The notes beneath the pieces were generated by a model. It saw nothing but the letters and a program-made list of their open reading frames with translations, did no database searches and was not told the origin of the DNA. Made by a program: the position numbers and the translations under genes. Of a DNA stretch of 37,910 nt, positions 1 through 7,626 are shown piece after piece. Origin of the DNA: Pseudobutyrivibrio sp. UBA1225 (lineage in GTDB: Bacteria; Bacillota; Clostridia; Lachnospirales; Lachnospiraceae); the NCBI GenBank assembly GCA_002309345.1, contig DBWZ01000092.1:1-37910 (forward strand), given 5' to 3'. Every line of letters begins with the position of its first letter. The stretch's first letter is position 1.

Positions 1-148
1 GGTTAGTCACCGCCTCCTACTCTATTGCCAAAAAATCTTTTTAGGAGGTTTAATCTACTTTCAGAACGGAAAAAGATGATAAGTCATTAATTGATTTCGG
101 CGGGGTGAGAGTGTTATAATGGGCAAAGCGTGAAAATAATAGATTAAG
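1..148. other. Gene-free left edge
   Basis: I see no coding region here. CCTCCTA at 13-19 and TAGGAGG at 42-48 form a 7-bp inverted repeat. A plus-strand promoter-like pair, TTGATT at 90-95 and TATAAT about 18 bases later (ending near 119), points toward the convergent alcohol dehydrogenase terminator, so its target is unclear. A gene belonging to this end may lie outside the window. Confidence 0.3.
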
Positions 149-177
149 AAAGGGAGGCGATTGAACAGCCTCCCTTA
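149..177 (-). terminator. Terminator of the alcohol dehydrogenase gene
   Basis: AAGGGAGGC at 150-158 pairs perfectly with GCCTCCCTT at 168-176 over a 9-base loop. On the minus strand the stem is followed by a T-rich stretch. It lies just beyond the stop codon at 191. Confidence 0.8.
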
Positions 178-190
178 AATTATAGTTATT

Positions 191-1408
191 TTAGAAATCA
201 ACCTCAGTGTCGTAGTAGCAGCACTTAAGAAGTTTTTCCATTTCCTCCTGGCTAGGTTGTCTTGGATTAGAACCTGTGCAGGCATCAAGAATAGCATTTG
301 CAGCTATATCATGAAGTCTCTCGAGGAAGACATCCTCAGGTACAAATCCCTGGTCAGCGGGAAGTCCGTCAGGACCGTAGTGATTGATGCTGTGAGGAAT
401 GTTGAGGTCATCATTCATCTTGCGCAGATAATCGATGAGGAGTTTAACCTTCTCATCGTCATTTGAACCGCCAAGATGCATGTAATCAGCTATGACACCA
501 TAACGCTTTTTAGCAACAGGGTCCTTTGCATTGAAAGCAATGACTTTTGGAAGATACATTGCATTTGCAGCTCCGTGGATGATATGAGCACCCAAATCAG
601 CAAATGCTGCGCCTGTCTTGTGAGCCATAGAATGAACAATACCAAGAAGAGCATTAGAAAATGCCATTCCGGCAAGACACTGTGCATCATGCATTTCATC
701 TCTTGCAGCCATATCGCCGTTGTATGACTTTACAAGAGTGTTCATAATCATCTCAATTGCATGTATTGCAAGTGGGTCTGTATAAGCGCAGTTTGCAGTA
801 GAAACATATGCCTCAACAGCGTGTGTGATTGCATCCATACCTGTGTGTGCAACCAGTTTTTGTGGCATAGTATGAGCAAGCTCTGGATCAACAATAGCCA
901 CATCAGGTGTAATCTCAAAATCGGCGATTGGATATTTGATTCCTTTCTGATAATCAGTGATGATAGAGAAAGCAGTAACCTCTGTAGCGGTTCCTGAAGT
1001 AGAAGAAATAGCGCAGAATTTTGCTTTTGTACGGAGCTTAGGAAGTCCGAAAACCTTGCACATATCTTCGAATGTTGTCTCTGGATACTCGTATTTTATC
1101 CACATAGCTTTGGCTGCATCTATAGGTGAACCACCACCGATAGCAACAATCCAGTCTGGCTGAAATTTCTGCATTACTTCAGCGCCTTTCATAACTGTCT
1201 CTACAGATGGATCAGGTTCTATTCCTTCAAAAAGCTCGATTTCCATACCGGCTTCTTTTAAATAATCCTCGACTTTCTGTAAAAAACCACCCCTTTTCAT
1301 GGAACCGCCGCCAGTGCATATGATGGCACGTCTGCCTTCAAATGTTTTTAATGCTTCAAGTGCGCCCTTTCCATGATAAATGTCTCTGGGCAGAGTAAAT
1401 CTTGCCAT
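191..1408 (-). CDS. Iron-containing alcohol dehydrogenase
   Basis: NAD(P)H-dependent group III alcohol dehydrogenase that interconverts aldehydes and alcohols, probably to dispose of fermentation electrons in the cytosol. The 405-residue length fits the family. Seen: the dinucleotide-binding GGGSPIDAAK at about residues 91-100, TSGTATE at about 138-144, and metal-ligand positions D192, H196, the first histidine of HSMAH (about H259) and the histidine of IIHGAANA (about H278). The start at 1408 is chosen because GGAGG lies about 9 bases upstream; a start at 1450 would add 14 residues and has no such site. The ethanol or butanol preference cannot be read from sequence. It is transcribed divergently from the next gene and has its own terminator. 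Confidence 0.92.
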   Translation of the reverse strand: MARFTLPRDIYHGKGALEALKTFEGRRAIICTGGGSMKRGGFLQKVEDYLKEAGMEIELFEGIEPDPSVETVMKGAEVMQKFQPDWIVAIGGGSPIDAAKAMWIKYEYPETTFEDMCKVFGLPKLRTKAKFCAISSTSGTATEVTAFSIITDYQKGIKYPIADFEITPDVAIVDPELAHTMPQKLVAHTGMDAITHAVEAYVSTANCAYTDPLAIHAIEMIMNTLVKSYNGDMAARDEMHDAQCLAGMAFSNALLGIVHSMAHKTGAAFADLGAHIIHGAANAMYLPKVIAFNAKDPVAKKRYGVIADYMHLGGSNDDEKVKLLIDYLRKMNDDLNIPHSINHYGPDGLPADQGFVPEDVFLERLHDIAANAILDACTGSNPRQPSQEEMEKLLKCCYYDTEVDF

Positions 1409-1449
1409 AGTAAAATACCTCCATTTAATTATTAATATTTTATAAAACA

Positions 1450-1483
1450 TTATAACTAAAGCCGTAGAAATATGCTATATTTC
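1450..1483 (-). promoter_or_regulatory. Likely adh promoter with a 7-3-7 palindrome
   Basis: On the minus strand a perfect TATAAT lies at 1455-1450, about 42 bases before the adh start. Where the -35 box would be, 1467-1483 forms the perfect inverted repeat GAAATAT-GCT-ATATTTC. A repressor or redox regulator could bind there. The adjoining TTGTGAAAT looks a little like half of a Rex site, but the full Rex palindrome is not present. Confidence 0.5.
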
Positions 1484-1597
1484 ACAATAAATTAGATTAA
1501 AGACATTAAAATTCTGAATAACTATCTTTACTTTTTGTACCTGTAAAATGGTAAAATAAGTAAAGCTGTTAGAAATACAATATCTGGGAGACCGAAA

Positions 1598-2692
1598 ATG
1601 AAGATACTTCTCAAAATAATAATCGTAATTTTAATAATAGTAATATTAATTCTGGTGGCCACATTACTGTTTTTAAGGTTCTGGCCATCCGTTGGCGCTA
1701 CGCCGGACAAGGCTCATCAAAGGGAGTATGCTAAGAGTGATTTATTTTACGACAAGCAATTTCACAATGAAAATGAAATCCAGTTAATGGCAGGCAAGCA
1801 GGATGAGGCAAGCGATAGAAGGTTTCCCTCTGAGATGATAAAGGTTGAAACGCCTACATTTTCAGAGCATGGCAATAAAGGTGAGATAACCTTTACCTGG
1901 CTGGGGCATTCATCCTCATTACTTCAACTGGGTGATAAAAATGTGCTGATAGATCCGGTGCTTGATAAGTACTCAAGTCCTGTGACATTCACAGGAGTTA
2001 AGCGATATTCACAGTGCCCTGTTACAGTAGAAACACTGCCTGAGATAGATGTGCTTTTTATTTCCCATGACCATTACGACCATTTGGAATACCAGACCAT
2101 AAAGGGAATCGACGCAAAGACAGGTCATTATATTGTTCCTCTTGGTGTTGATGTCATCCTGGAAAGCTATGGAGTGGCAAAGGAAAAAATCACGGCCCTG
2201 AATTGGTGGGAGGACGTGACAATTGACAATGTTAACTACACCCTTACGCCGGGGCAGCACTTTACCGGGCGAGATCCCTTTAGGCGAAACAGGACTCTTT
2301 GGGGCGGGCTATATATGAATGACGGTAGCCACAAGGTATATTACACCGGCGATACCGGCTATTACGATGTTTTTGAGAGAGTATATGAAAAATTGGGAAG
2401 TGTGGACTTGATGATTGCAGAAAACGGTCAGTATGATAGCGCCTGGCCTTCAGTTCACATGCTGCCAGAGCAAACTGTGCAGGCTGCCAGGGATGTACAT
2501 GCCGACTGGCTGGTGCCAGTACACTGGGGCACTTTTTGCCTGTGCAACCATTCCTGGGACGAGCCGGTGATACGCTCTACTGCAGAGGCTAAAGCTCAGG
2601 GCCAAAACATTGCAACCCCAAGAATCGGACAGACAGTAAATTATAATGATATAGAAAGCTATAATGAACGTTGGTGGGAGAGTATTGACTAG
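1598..2692 (+). CDS. Membrane-anchored metallo-beta-lactamase-fold hydrolase
   Basis: Residues 4-27 form one strongly hydrophobic segment, so the protein is probably an N-terminal membrane anchor with an external or periplasm-side domain. The rest reads as an MBL-fold hydrolase of the UlaG / NAPE-PLD-like group: TWLGHSS at about 100-106, the IDP strand at about 118-120, and the zinc motif H157-x-H159-x-D161-H162. A further TPGQHFTGRD histidine, YYTGDTGY aspartate and a late PVHWGTF histidine complete the usual metal set. Relatives cleave phosphodiesters or lactones, including N-acyl phosphatidylethanolamine, but the substrate here is unknown. It is a single gene with its own start just after the divergent region, and no clear terminator follows. 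Confidence 0.85.
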   Translation: MKILLKIIIVILIIVILILVATLLFLRFWPSVGATPDKAHQREYAKSDLFYDKQFHNENEIQLMAGKQDEASDRRFPSEMIKVETPTFSEHGNKGEITFTWLGHSSSLLQLGDKNVLIDPVLDKYSSPVTFTGVKRYSQCPVTVETLPEIDVLFISHDHYDHLEYQTIKGIDAKTGHYIVPLGVDVILESYGVAKEKITALNWWEDVTIDNVNYTLTPGQHFTGRDPFRRNRTLWGGLYMNDGSHKVYYTGDTGYYDVFERVYEKLGSVDLMIAENGQYDSAWPSVHMLPEQTVQAARDVHADWLVPVHWGTFCLCNHSWDEPVIRSTAEAKAQGQNIATPRIGQTVNYNDIESYNERWWESID

Positions 2693-2740
2693 AAAGATAG
2701 TATACAAGTTCGTTAAAAAAGTGTTCGCGTGCCAAAGTAT

Positions 2741-3109
2741 TTAATAGGCTAGATACTCAACATCATCGGCATATTTTGCCCAGTCTTTTTTTATCATGTT
2801 ATAAATAGAAAGTGTGCCCACTTTTCTCCAATCATAAGTTTGGCCATGCCAACTAAAAGTAATATTGGCATGCGGCTTTCATTAACAAACGGAGCTTATT
2901 TAAGTACAGTATAGAAGTTTTGGGTGTTAAAAATTTTTGTCTGCGGATACAAGATCTAAAATAAAAATCTACTGGCTCAAATTTGGAAATGGAGTAACTT
3001 TGCCCTTTTTTAAAAAAGGTTCGGGAATTAAAGCATTTAAGGCTTTTGCAGTTTGAATATCATTAGTAGTAAAAGTTTTATCATTATCATTGATAGTAAT
3101 GTATGGCAT
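2741..3109 (-). pseudogene. Frameshifted gene remnant; first segment is an intact 46-codon ORF
   Basis: On the minus strand an ATG at 3109 follows the good site AAAGGAGATATACA and opens a 46-residue ORF (MPYITINDNDKTF...), ending at TAG 2969. Just before that stop another frame continues as protein-like sequence (FEPVDFYFRSCIRR...) down to about 2855. A third frame then gives SWHGQTYDWRKVGTLSIYNM and ends YLAY-stop at 2741. Together they look like one gene of roughly 130 codons broken by two frameshifts. The alternative is a genuine 46-residue protein followed by unrelated debris. I do not recognise the family. Confidence 0.5.
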
Positions 3110-3276
3110 TGTATATCTCCTTTCAAATCTTTATATTTATCTGTCTATTTATATATCAAAAAAAATTATCATTTTTTCCATTTTCTTAAAAAATTTTTAA
3201 TTTTAATTTATAGTTATACATTTAAATAAAACGGGGTTGTGAAAATAGTTATCTATTTCTTTTATGAGAGTATTCT

Positions 3277-3894
3277 ATGGATAATGACACTGTTTACAAC
3301 ACTGAGATGCAGAAGGAATATCGGGATGATCTTGTCAAAAGAACCAGGTATTATCAATCTCTTATTGACTCTTCATTACTAGCGCCAGGCGAAGTGGATT
3401 ACAACAACATCAAAAACACTACGATTATTATGATTATGCCGTTTGATTTGTTTGGTAAAAAACGCTATATTTACACGGTTGAAGATGTATGTCAGGAGGA
3501 TTCTAGCGTAAAGTTAGAAGATGGAGCAAAGAGAATATTTATAAATACTCATGGCCAAAACGATAATGACGTTTCCCCTGAATTTATTGCGCTAATGCGA
3601 TTTATTGAATATAATGAAGGCATAGAGACACAGGTAGATTCAGCTCCAAATCTTGCTAAAATAAAGGGGCGTGTAGCTGAGATTAAGGCAAGCGAGGAAG
3701 TAGGTGTTAGGTTTATGCAAAGATGGGAAGAGGAAGCATTAATTAGGCATGAGGGCAAGGAAGAAGGAATGGAGAAAGAGCGTCTTTCTTCGATTCGCAA
3801 TGTTATGGCTAGTTTTAAGATAAGTGCGGAAGAAGCAATGGATGCTTTAAAGATTCCTAAATCAGATCAGAATAAATATATGTCAAAGCTTTAA
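3277..3894 (+). pseudogene. N-terminally truncated Rpn / PD-(D/E)XK nuclease-family protein
   Basis: The 205 residues match the middle and end of Rpn-type PD-(D/E)XK proteins often annotated as transposases: TVYNTEMQ at 6-13, RYYQSLID at 24-31, a PFDLFGKKRYIYT block, the DGAKRIFINT block, and a coiled, charged C-terminus with repeated EG(M)EKE. Full-length relatives carry roughly 60-80 more N-terminal residues, including the first catalytic aspartate (family knowledge). Here an in-frame TGA lies just upstream, and there is no ribosome binding site before the ATG. I infer a decayed copy. It retains the E of EMQ but cannot form the whole active site. A terminator follows. Confidence 0.75.
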
Positions 3895-3901
3895 ATAGTC
3901 G

Positions 3902-3929
3902 GAGCGGTGCTTGATGCATCGCTCTTTTT
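3902..3929 (+). terminator. Rho-independent terminator after the Rpn remnant
   Basis: GAGCGGTGC at 3902-3910 pairs with GCATCGCTC at 3916-3924 (one G-U), followed by five T. It insulates the downstream defence operon from upstream transcription. Confidence 0.85.
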
Positions 3930-4288
3930 ATATGGAAATTTATTTTGTTAGTCGTTTGAATTTTGTGCAAGGATTAGATGGTTATAGTTTGTACATATAA
4001 TTGAGTTATACTAAACAATATCTCCTTATAACCTATATCAGTTAGGGGAATATCATTATAGAAATAATTTGTTAGGCAAAAAGTTTAACTTGAAATTATC
4101 GAAAATAATGGAGAAAAACTGGTAGTTATTCATCAATTGAAATTTATAATCATAATTGCTCTTAGCGTATACAATAAAAAAATGAGTGATGGTTATAGCA
4201 AAATATCTAAAATACAATTATTTTTTGTGTATGCTATGATATAAATAATAAAAAATGAATAATTAAAAGTTAAGGAAGAAATGTAAAA
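3930..4288 (+). promoter_or_regulatory. AT-rich leader and probable promoter of the defence operon
   Basis: This gene-free stretch of about 360 bases is very AT-rich and I see no ORF in it. The best promoter candidate is an extended -10, TGC-TATGAT at 4232-4240, about 50 bases before the methyltransferase start, with no good -35. AAGGAAG at 4272-4278 is the ribosome binding site. No clear palindromic operator is visible. Confidence 0.4.
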
Positions 4289-5551
4289 ATGGATAGTAAA
4301 AAGGGTTTGAATTTTATTGATTTATTTGCAGGGGCCGGAGGTCTTTCAGAAGGATTTATACAAGCCGGTTTCAATCCAATTGCTCATGTAGAAATGAATA
4401 AAGCAGCGGCACAAACTTTAGAAACAAGGGCGGCGTATTTATATTTGAAGGATCAAGAATCATTATCTTTATATCGAATGTATGAGCGCGGTGAGATATC
4501 AAGAGAAAAAATGTTTGAATATGTCCCGGATGAAATAATAAAGACTGTAATAAATGCAGAAATGTCTGCAAAAACACTTCCAAGTATTTTTGAAACAGTT
4601 GATGAGATAATGTATGAAGAAAATATTAAGCAAGTGGATGTTATTGTTGGAGGACCACCATGCCAAGCTTATTCTCTAGTTGGTCGAGCACAAAGTAGCC
4701 ATATGTTGGTTCCAATGGAAGAAGATCCTAGAAATGAACTATATAAGATGTATACTTCTTTTTTAAAGAAGTATAAACCTAATATGTTTGTATTTGAAAA
4801 TGTGGCGGGAATAACTTCAGCAAGAGATGGGCAGGTTTTTAAAGACTTACAAAATGCATTAAAAAAAGTGGGATATGATGTTGTGCCTAAATTACAGAAT
4901 GCAGCAGATTTTGGCGTTCTCCAAAATAGGAAAAGGATGATTATTATTGGTTGGCGCGAAGGGGCTAAACATTTTTATCCAAAGTTTAAAAAATGTAGAA
5001 GCAATGCTATTGTTTGGGATTTGTTGAGAGATTTGGATAAAGTAGAACGTGGGCAGGAGAATAATAGATATAAATCATCTTATGATGATTGTAGTGATTA
5101 TGTAAAGAAAAATAAGATAAGAACGGAAGATGATTTAGTCACTCATCATATTGCAAGAACAAATAATGATAGAGATATTCAAATATACAAAATGGCCATT
5201 GAAGCATATACGGATTCGGGTAAACGAATTATGTATGATCAACTTCCGGATATCTTAAAGACGCATAAAAACCAAAGTTCTTTTAAAGATAGATTTAAGG
5301 TTGTAGAAGGTAATGATAACGCATGCCATACCGTTCTCGCTCATTTAGCTAAAGATGGACATTATTTTATTCACCCAGATATTAAACAGTGTAGATCTAT
5401 AACTGTTAGAGAGGCAGCACGATTACAAACATTTCCAGATAATTATTATTTTGAAGGCAGTCGAGGTGAAAAGTTTAAACAAATTGGAAATGCTGTTCCA
5501 CCTATGATGGCTAAGAGTATTGCAGAGGAAATAAAAAAGCAGTTAGTATAA
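4289..5551 (+). CDS. drmMII: C5-cytosine DNA methyltransferase, DISARM DrmMII-like
   Basis: Transfers a methyl group from S-adenosylmethionine to C5 of cytosine. All main motifs are present: motif I FIDLFAGAGGLSEGF at 9-23, GGPPCQ at 121-126 with catalytic C125, ENV at 170-172, QNRKR at 212-216, the REAARLQTFP block near 375-384, and GNAVPP at about 400-405. About 70 residues between motif I and the PC motif form a helical, charged insertion. At 420 residues it is complete. It is the first gene of a six-gene co-directional run, 27 bases before the AIPR gene. In class 2 DISARM a C5 methyltransferase marks host DNA; the same role is inferred here. The target site cannot be read from sequence. 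A lone or restriction-modification methyltransferase is the alternative, but no classical restriction enzyme is adjacent. Confidence 0.9.
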   Translation: MDSKKGLNFIDLFAGAGGLSEGFIQAGFNPIAHVEMNKAAAQTLETRAAYLYLKDQESLSLYRMYERGEISREKMFEYVPDEIIKTVINAEMSAKTLPSIFETVDEIMYEENIKQVDVIVGGPPCQAYSLVGRAQSSHMLVPMEEDPRNELYKMYTSFLKKYKPNMFVFENVAGITSARDGQVFKDLQNALKKVGYDVVPKLQNAADFGVLQNRKRMIIIGWREGAKHFYPKFKKCRSNAIVWDLLRDLDKVERGQENNRYKSSYDDCSDYVKKNKIRTEDDLVTHHIARTNNDRDIQIYKMAIEAYTDSGKRIMYDQLPDILKTHKNQSSFKDRFKVVEGNDNACHTVLAHLAKDGHYFIHPDIKQCRSITVREAARLQTFPDNYYFEGSRGEKFKQIGNAVPPMMAKSIAEEIKKQLV

Positions 5552-5578
5552 ATTGTTTATGGTAGAGAGGGTTTTATT

Positions 5579-7618
5579 TTGAATTTCGAAGAGTTTTTTG
5601 ATGAATTTAAAGAACAAATTGAGATTTTAAAAGATGGACCAGACTATGGTTGGGAGATTCAGGACTACTTTACTGCGGTTATGCTTGATTATTTGGAAGA
5701 TGTTGGGGAAATTGATAGTCCGATTATTTGTCCATATAGGGCTCATGGAGTACAGTTAAATGCATATAAACTTGATGAAGACTATGAAAAGCTTAATATT
5801 TTCGTAAGTATTTTTTATGATGAAGATGGAGTTAAGACTACATCAAAGACGGATATAGATGCGGCATTAAAAAGAGCTATGCAGGTTTATAGACGTGCAA
5901 CAAATGATTTATATAAATCATTTGAAAAAGATAATGATACGTATGAATTTGCACATTCTGTATATGAGCATAAAGAAGATATAAAAGAAGTTTGTATAAC
6001 TGCGTTAACCAACGGCAACTGCAAACCAATACCTTTTAAAAATGTATTAATTGATGATGCTGAAGTATCTTTTAGTATATGGGACATGGATCGCCTTTTT
6101 CGATGTATGTCATCGGGAAAGATGAGAGAGACAATAGAAATAGATTTTGCTAGTCAATTTGAGAAAAGGATACCTTGTTTAGTTAACAAATGTTGTGATG
6201 ACTATGAAGCATACTTAGCAATTATTCCAGGAAACATTCTTGCTGAAATTTATATGGAACATGGGGCGAGACTACTTGAAAAGAATGTTCGTTCATTTTT
6301 ACAGGTAAAGGGTGCTGTAAATAAAGGAATAAGAGATACTTTAAGAAATGAGCCACAGATGTTTCTAGCTTACAATAATGGTATTTCCGTTACGGCTGAA
6401 AGTATAACTTTGGATACAGATGAAGATGGATCAACATTTGTGGCTAAGATAAGAGACATGCAGATTGTTAATGGCGGACAAACTACAGCCTCGATATACA
6501 ACATTATTAGAGAAAAAAAGTCAGAAGTAGACTTATCACAGGTTTATGTTCAGATGAAAATTTCTGTAATAAAGAATCAGGATAAGATGGATGATATTGT
6601 TCATAAAATATCTGAATGTGCGAATACTCAGAATAAGATTCAGATGGCTGATTTTTCGTCTAATGATCCTTTCAATAGAAAGATGGAAGATTTATCAAGG
6701 GTAATTTGGGCTCCTGCAACACCTGGGCAAAAATCAAAAAACTGGTTTTTTGAAAGAGCACGAGGCCAATATGCAGATATGCTTGCAAGAGAAGGAACAC
6801 CGACAAAAAGAAAGGCTTTTAAGGAAATACATCCACTATTCACAAAAACAGATATGGCAAAGTATGAGAATACATGGAATCAAATGCCTTATTATGTAAG
6901 CGAAGGTGCGCAGAAGAATTTTAAACGCTTTATGGTGGGATTAAAAGAGCGTGGAAACTATTTACCAGATGAACGTTATTATCAGTTACTTGTAGCAAAA
7001 GCAATTTTGTATAGGCGGACAGAGAAGCTTGTTCAAGAGCAAAAATATGGAGGATATAGAGCAAATATAGTTACATATACAATTGCTTTGATATCTCATA
7101 AAACTGCTCAGAGGCTAAATCTTGAAAGTATTTGGAAGGAACAAGGGCTTTCTGATGTGTTGGAAAGCGAGATAGTTCGTTTATCGGCAGTTGTCCAGCA
7201 ATATATTACTAATCCACCAGGAAACGCAAACGTTGGGGAATATTGTAAACGCAAAGCGTGTTGGGATGGTTTGCTTGAACTTGATATAGATGTTTCTAAT
7301 AAATTGAAAAAAGAGTTAATATCAGACGATTTAACAACAGCTGTTCTATCGTCAAGTTCAAGTGCATCAAGTTTTCTTAATGAAGCGACAGAAGAAGAAA
7401 AAGAGTTGATTGAATGGGTATGTTCTATTCCTGCTGCTGTTTGGCTATCAATTTCTAAATGGGCAAAAGATACAAACAATTTGCAACCTTGGCAGCGAGG
7501 AATTGCTTTTAGTGTTGGAACATTAGTGGGACGAAGCAAGCAGCCATCAGTTAAACAGGCAAAGCAGGCAAAAATAATATATGAAAGTGCAAAAGAGAAA
7601 GGCTTTGTTGAGAGGTAA
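5579..7618 (+). CDS. AIPR family (abortive phage infection) protein
   Basis: 679 residues with the AIPR hallmarks: NVRSFL at 236-241, a helix with NKGIRDTL at 248-255, FLAYNNGISV at 262-271, and QIVNGGQTTASIYNII at 295-310. The domain runs to about residue 500. AIPR proteins are linked to abortive phage resistance and other defence systems (family knowledge), but their biochemistry is not settled. Residues 15-105 may be the restriction-endonuclease-like N-terminal domain usual in the family, but I do not see a convincing catalytic E/Q-x-K, so nuclease activity is doubtful. The C-terminal 150 residues are helical and unrecognised. The start is a TTG preceded by AGAGGG. The next gene begins 9 bases after the stop. 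Confidence 0.82.
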   Translation: MNFEEFFDEFKEQIEILKDGPDYGWEIQDYFTAVMLDYLEDVGEIDSPIICPYRAHGVQLNAYKLDEDYEKLNIFVSIFYDEDGVKTTSKTDIDAALKRAMQVYRRATNDLYKSFEKDNDTYEFAHSVYEHKEDIKEVCITALTNGNCKPIPFKNVLIDDAEVSFSIWDMDRLFRCMSSGKMRETIEIDFASQFEKRIPCLVNKCCDDYEAYLAIIPGNILAEIYMEHGARLLEKNVRSFLQVKGAVNKGIRDTLRNEPQMFLAYNNGISVTAESITLDTDEDGSTFVAKIRDMQIVNGGQTTASIYNIIREKKSEVDLSQVYVQMKISVIKNQDKMDDIVHKISECANTQNKIQMADFSSNDPFNRKMEDLSRVIWAPATPGQKSKNWFFERARGQYADMLAREGTPTKRKAFKEIHPLFTKTDMAKYENTWNQMPYYVSEGAQKNFKRFMVGLKERGNYLPDERYYQLLVAKAILYRRTEKLVQEQKYGGYRANIVTYTIALISHKTAQRLNLESIWKEQGLSDVLESEIVRLSAVVQQYITNPPGNANVGEYCKRKACWDGLLELDIDVSNKLKKELISDDLTTAVLSSSSSASSFLNEATEEEKELIEWVCSIPAAVWLSISKWAKDTNNLQPWQRGIAFSVGTLVGRSKQPSVKQAKQAKIIYESAKEKGFVER

Positions 7619-7626
7619 GAAGAGAT

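Noticed and set aside
490..1163. Several ORFs of 60-85 codons opposite and within the adh gene
   Set aside because: They lie in other frames of a clearly conserved enzyme, lack ribosome binding sites and show no domain.
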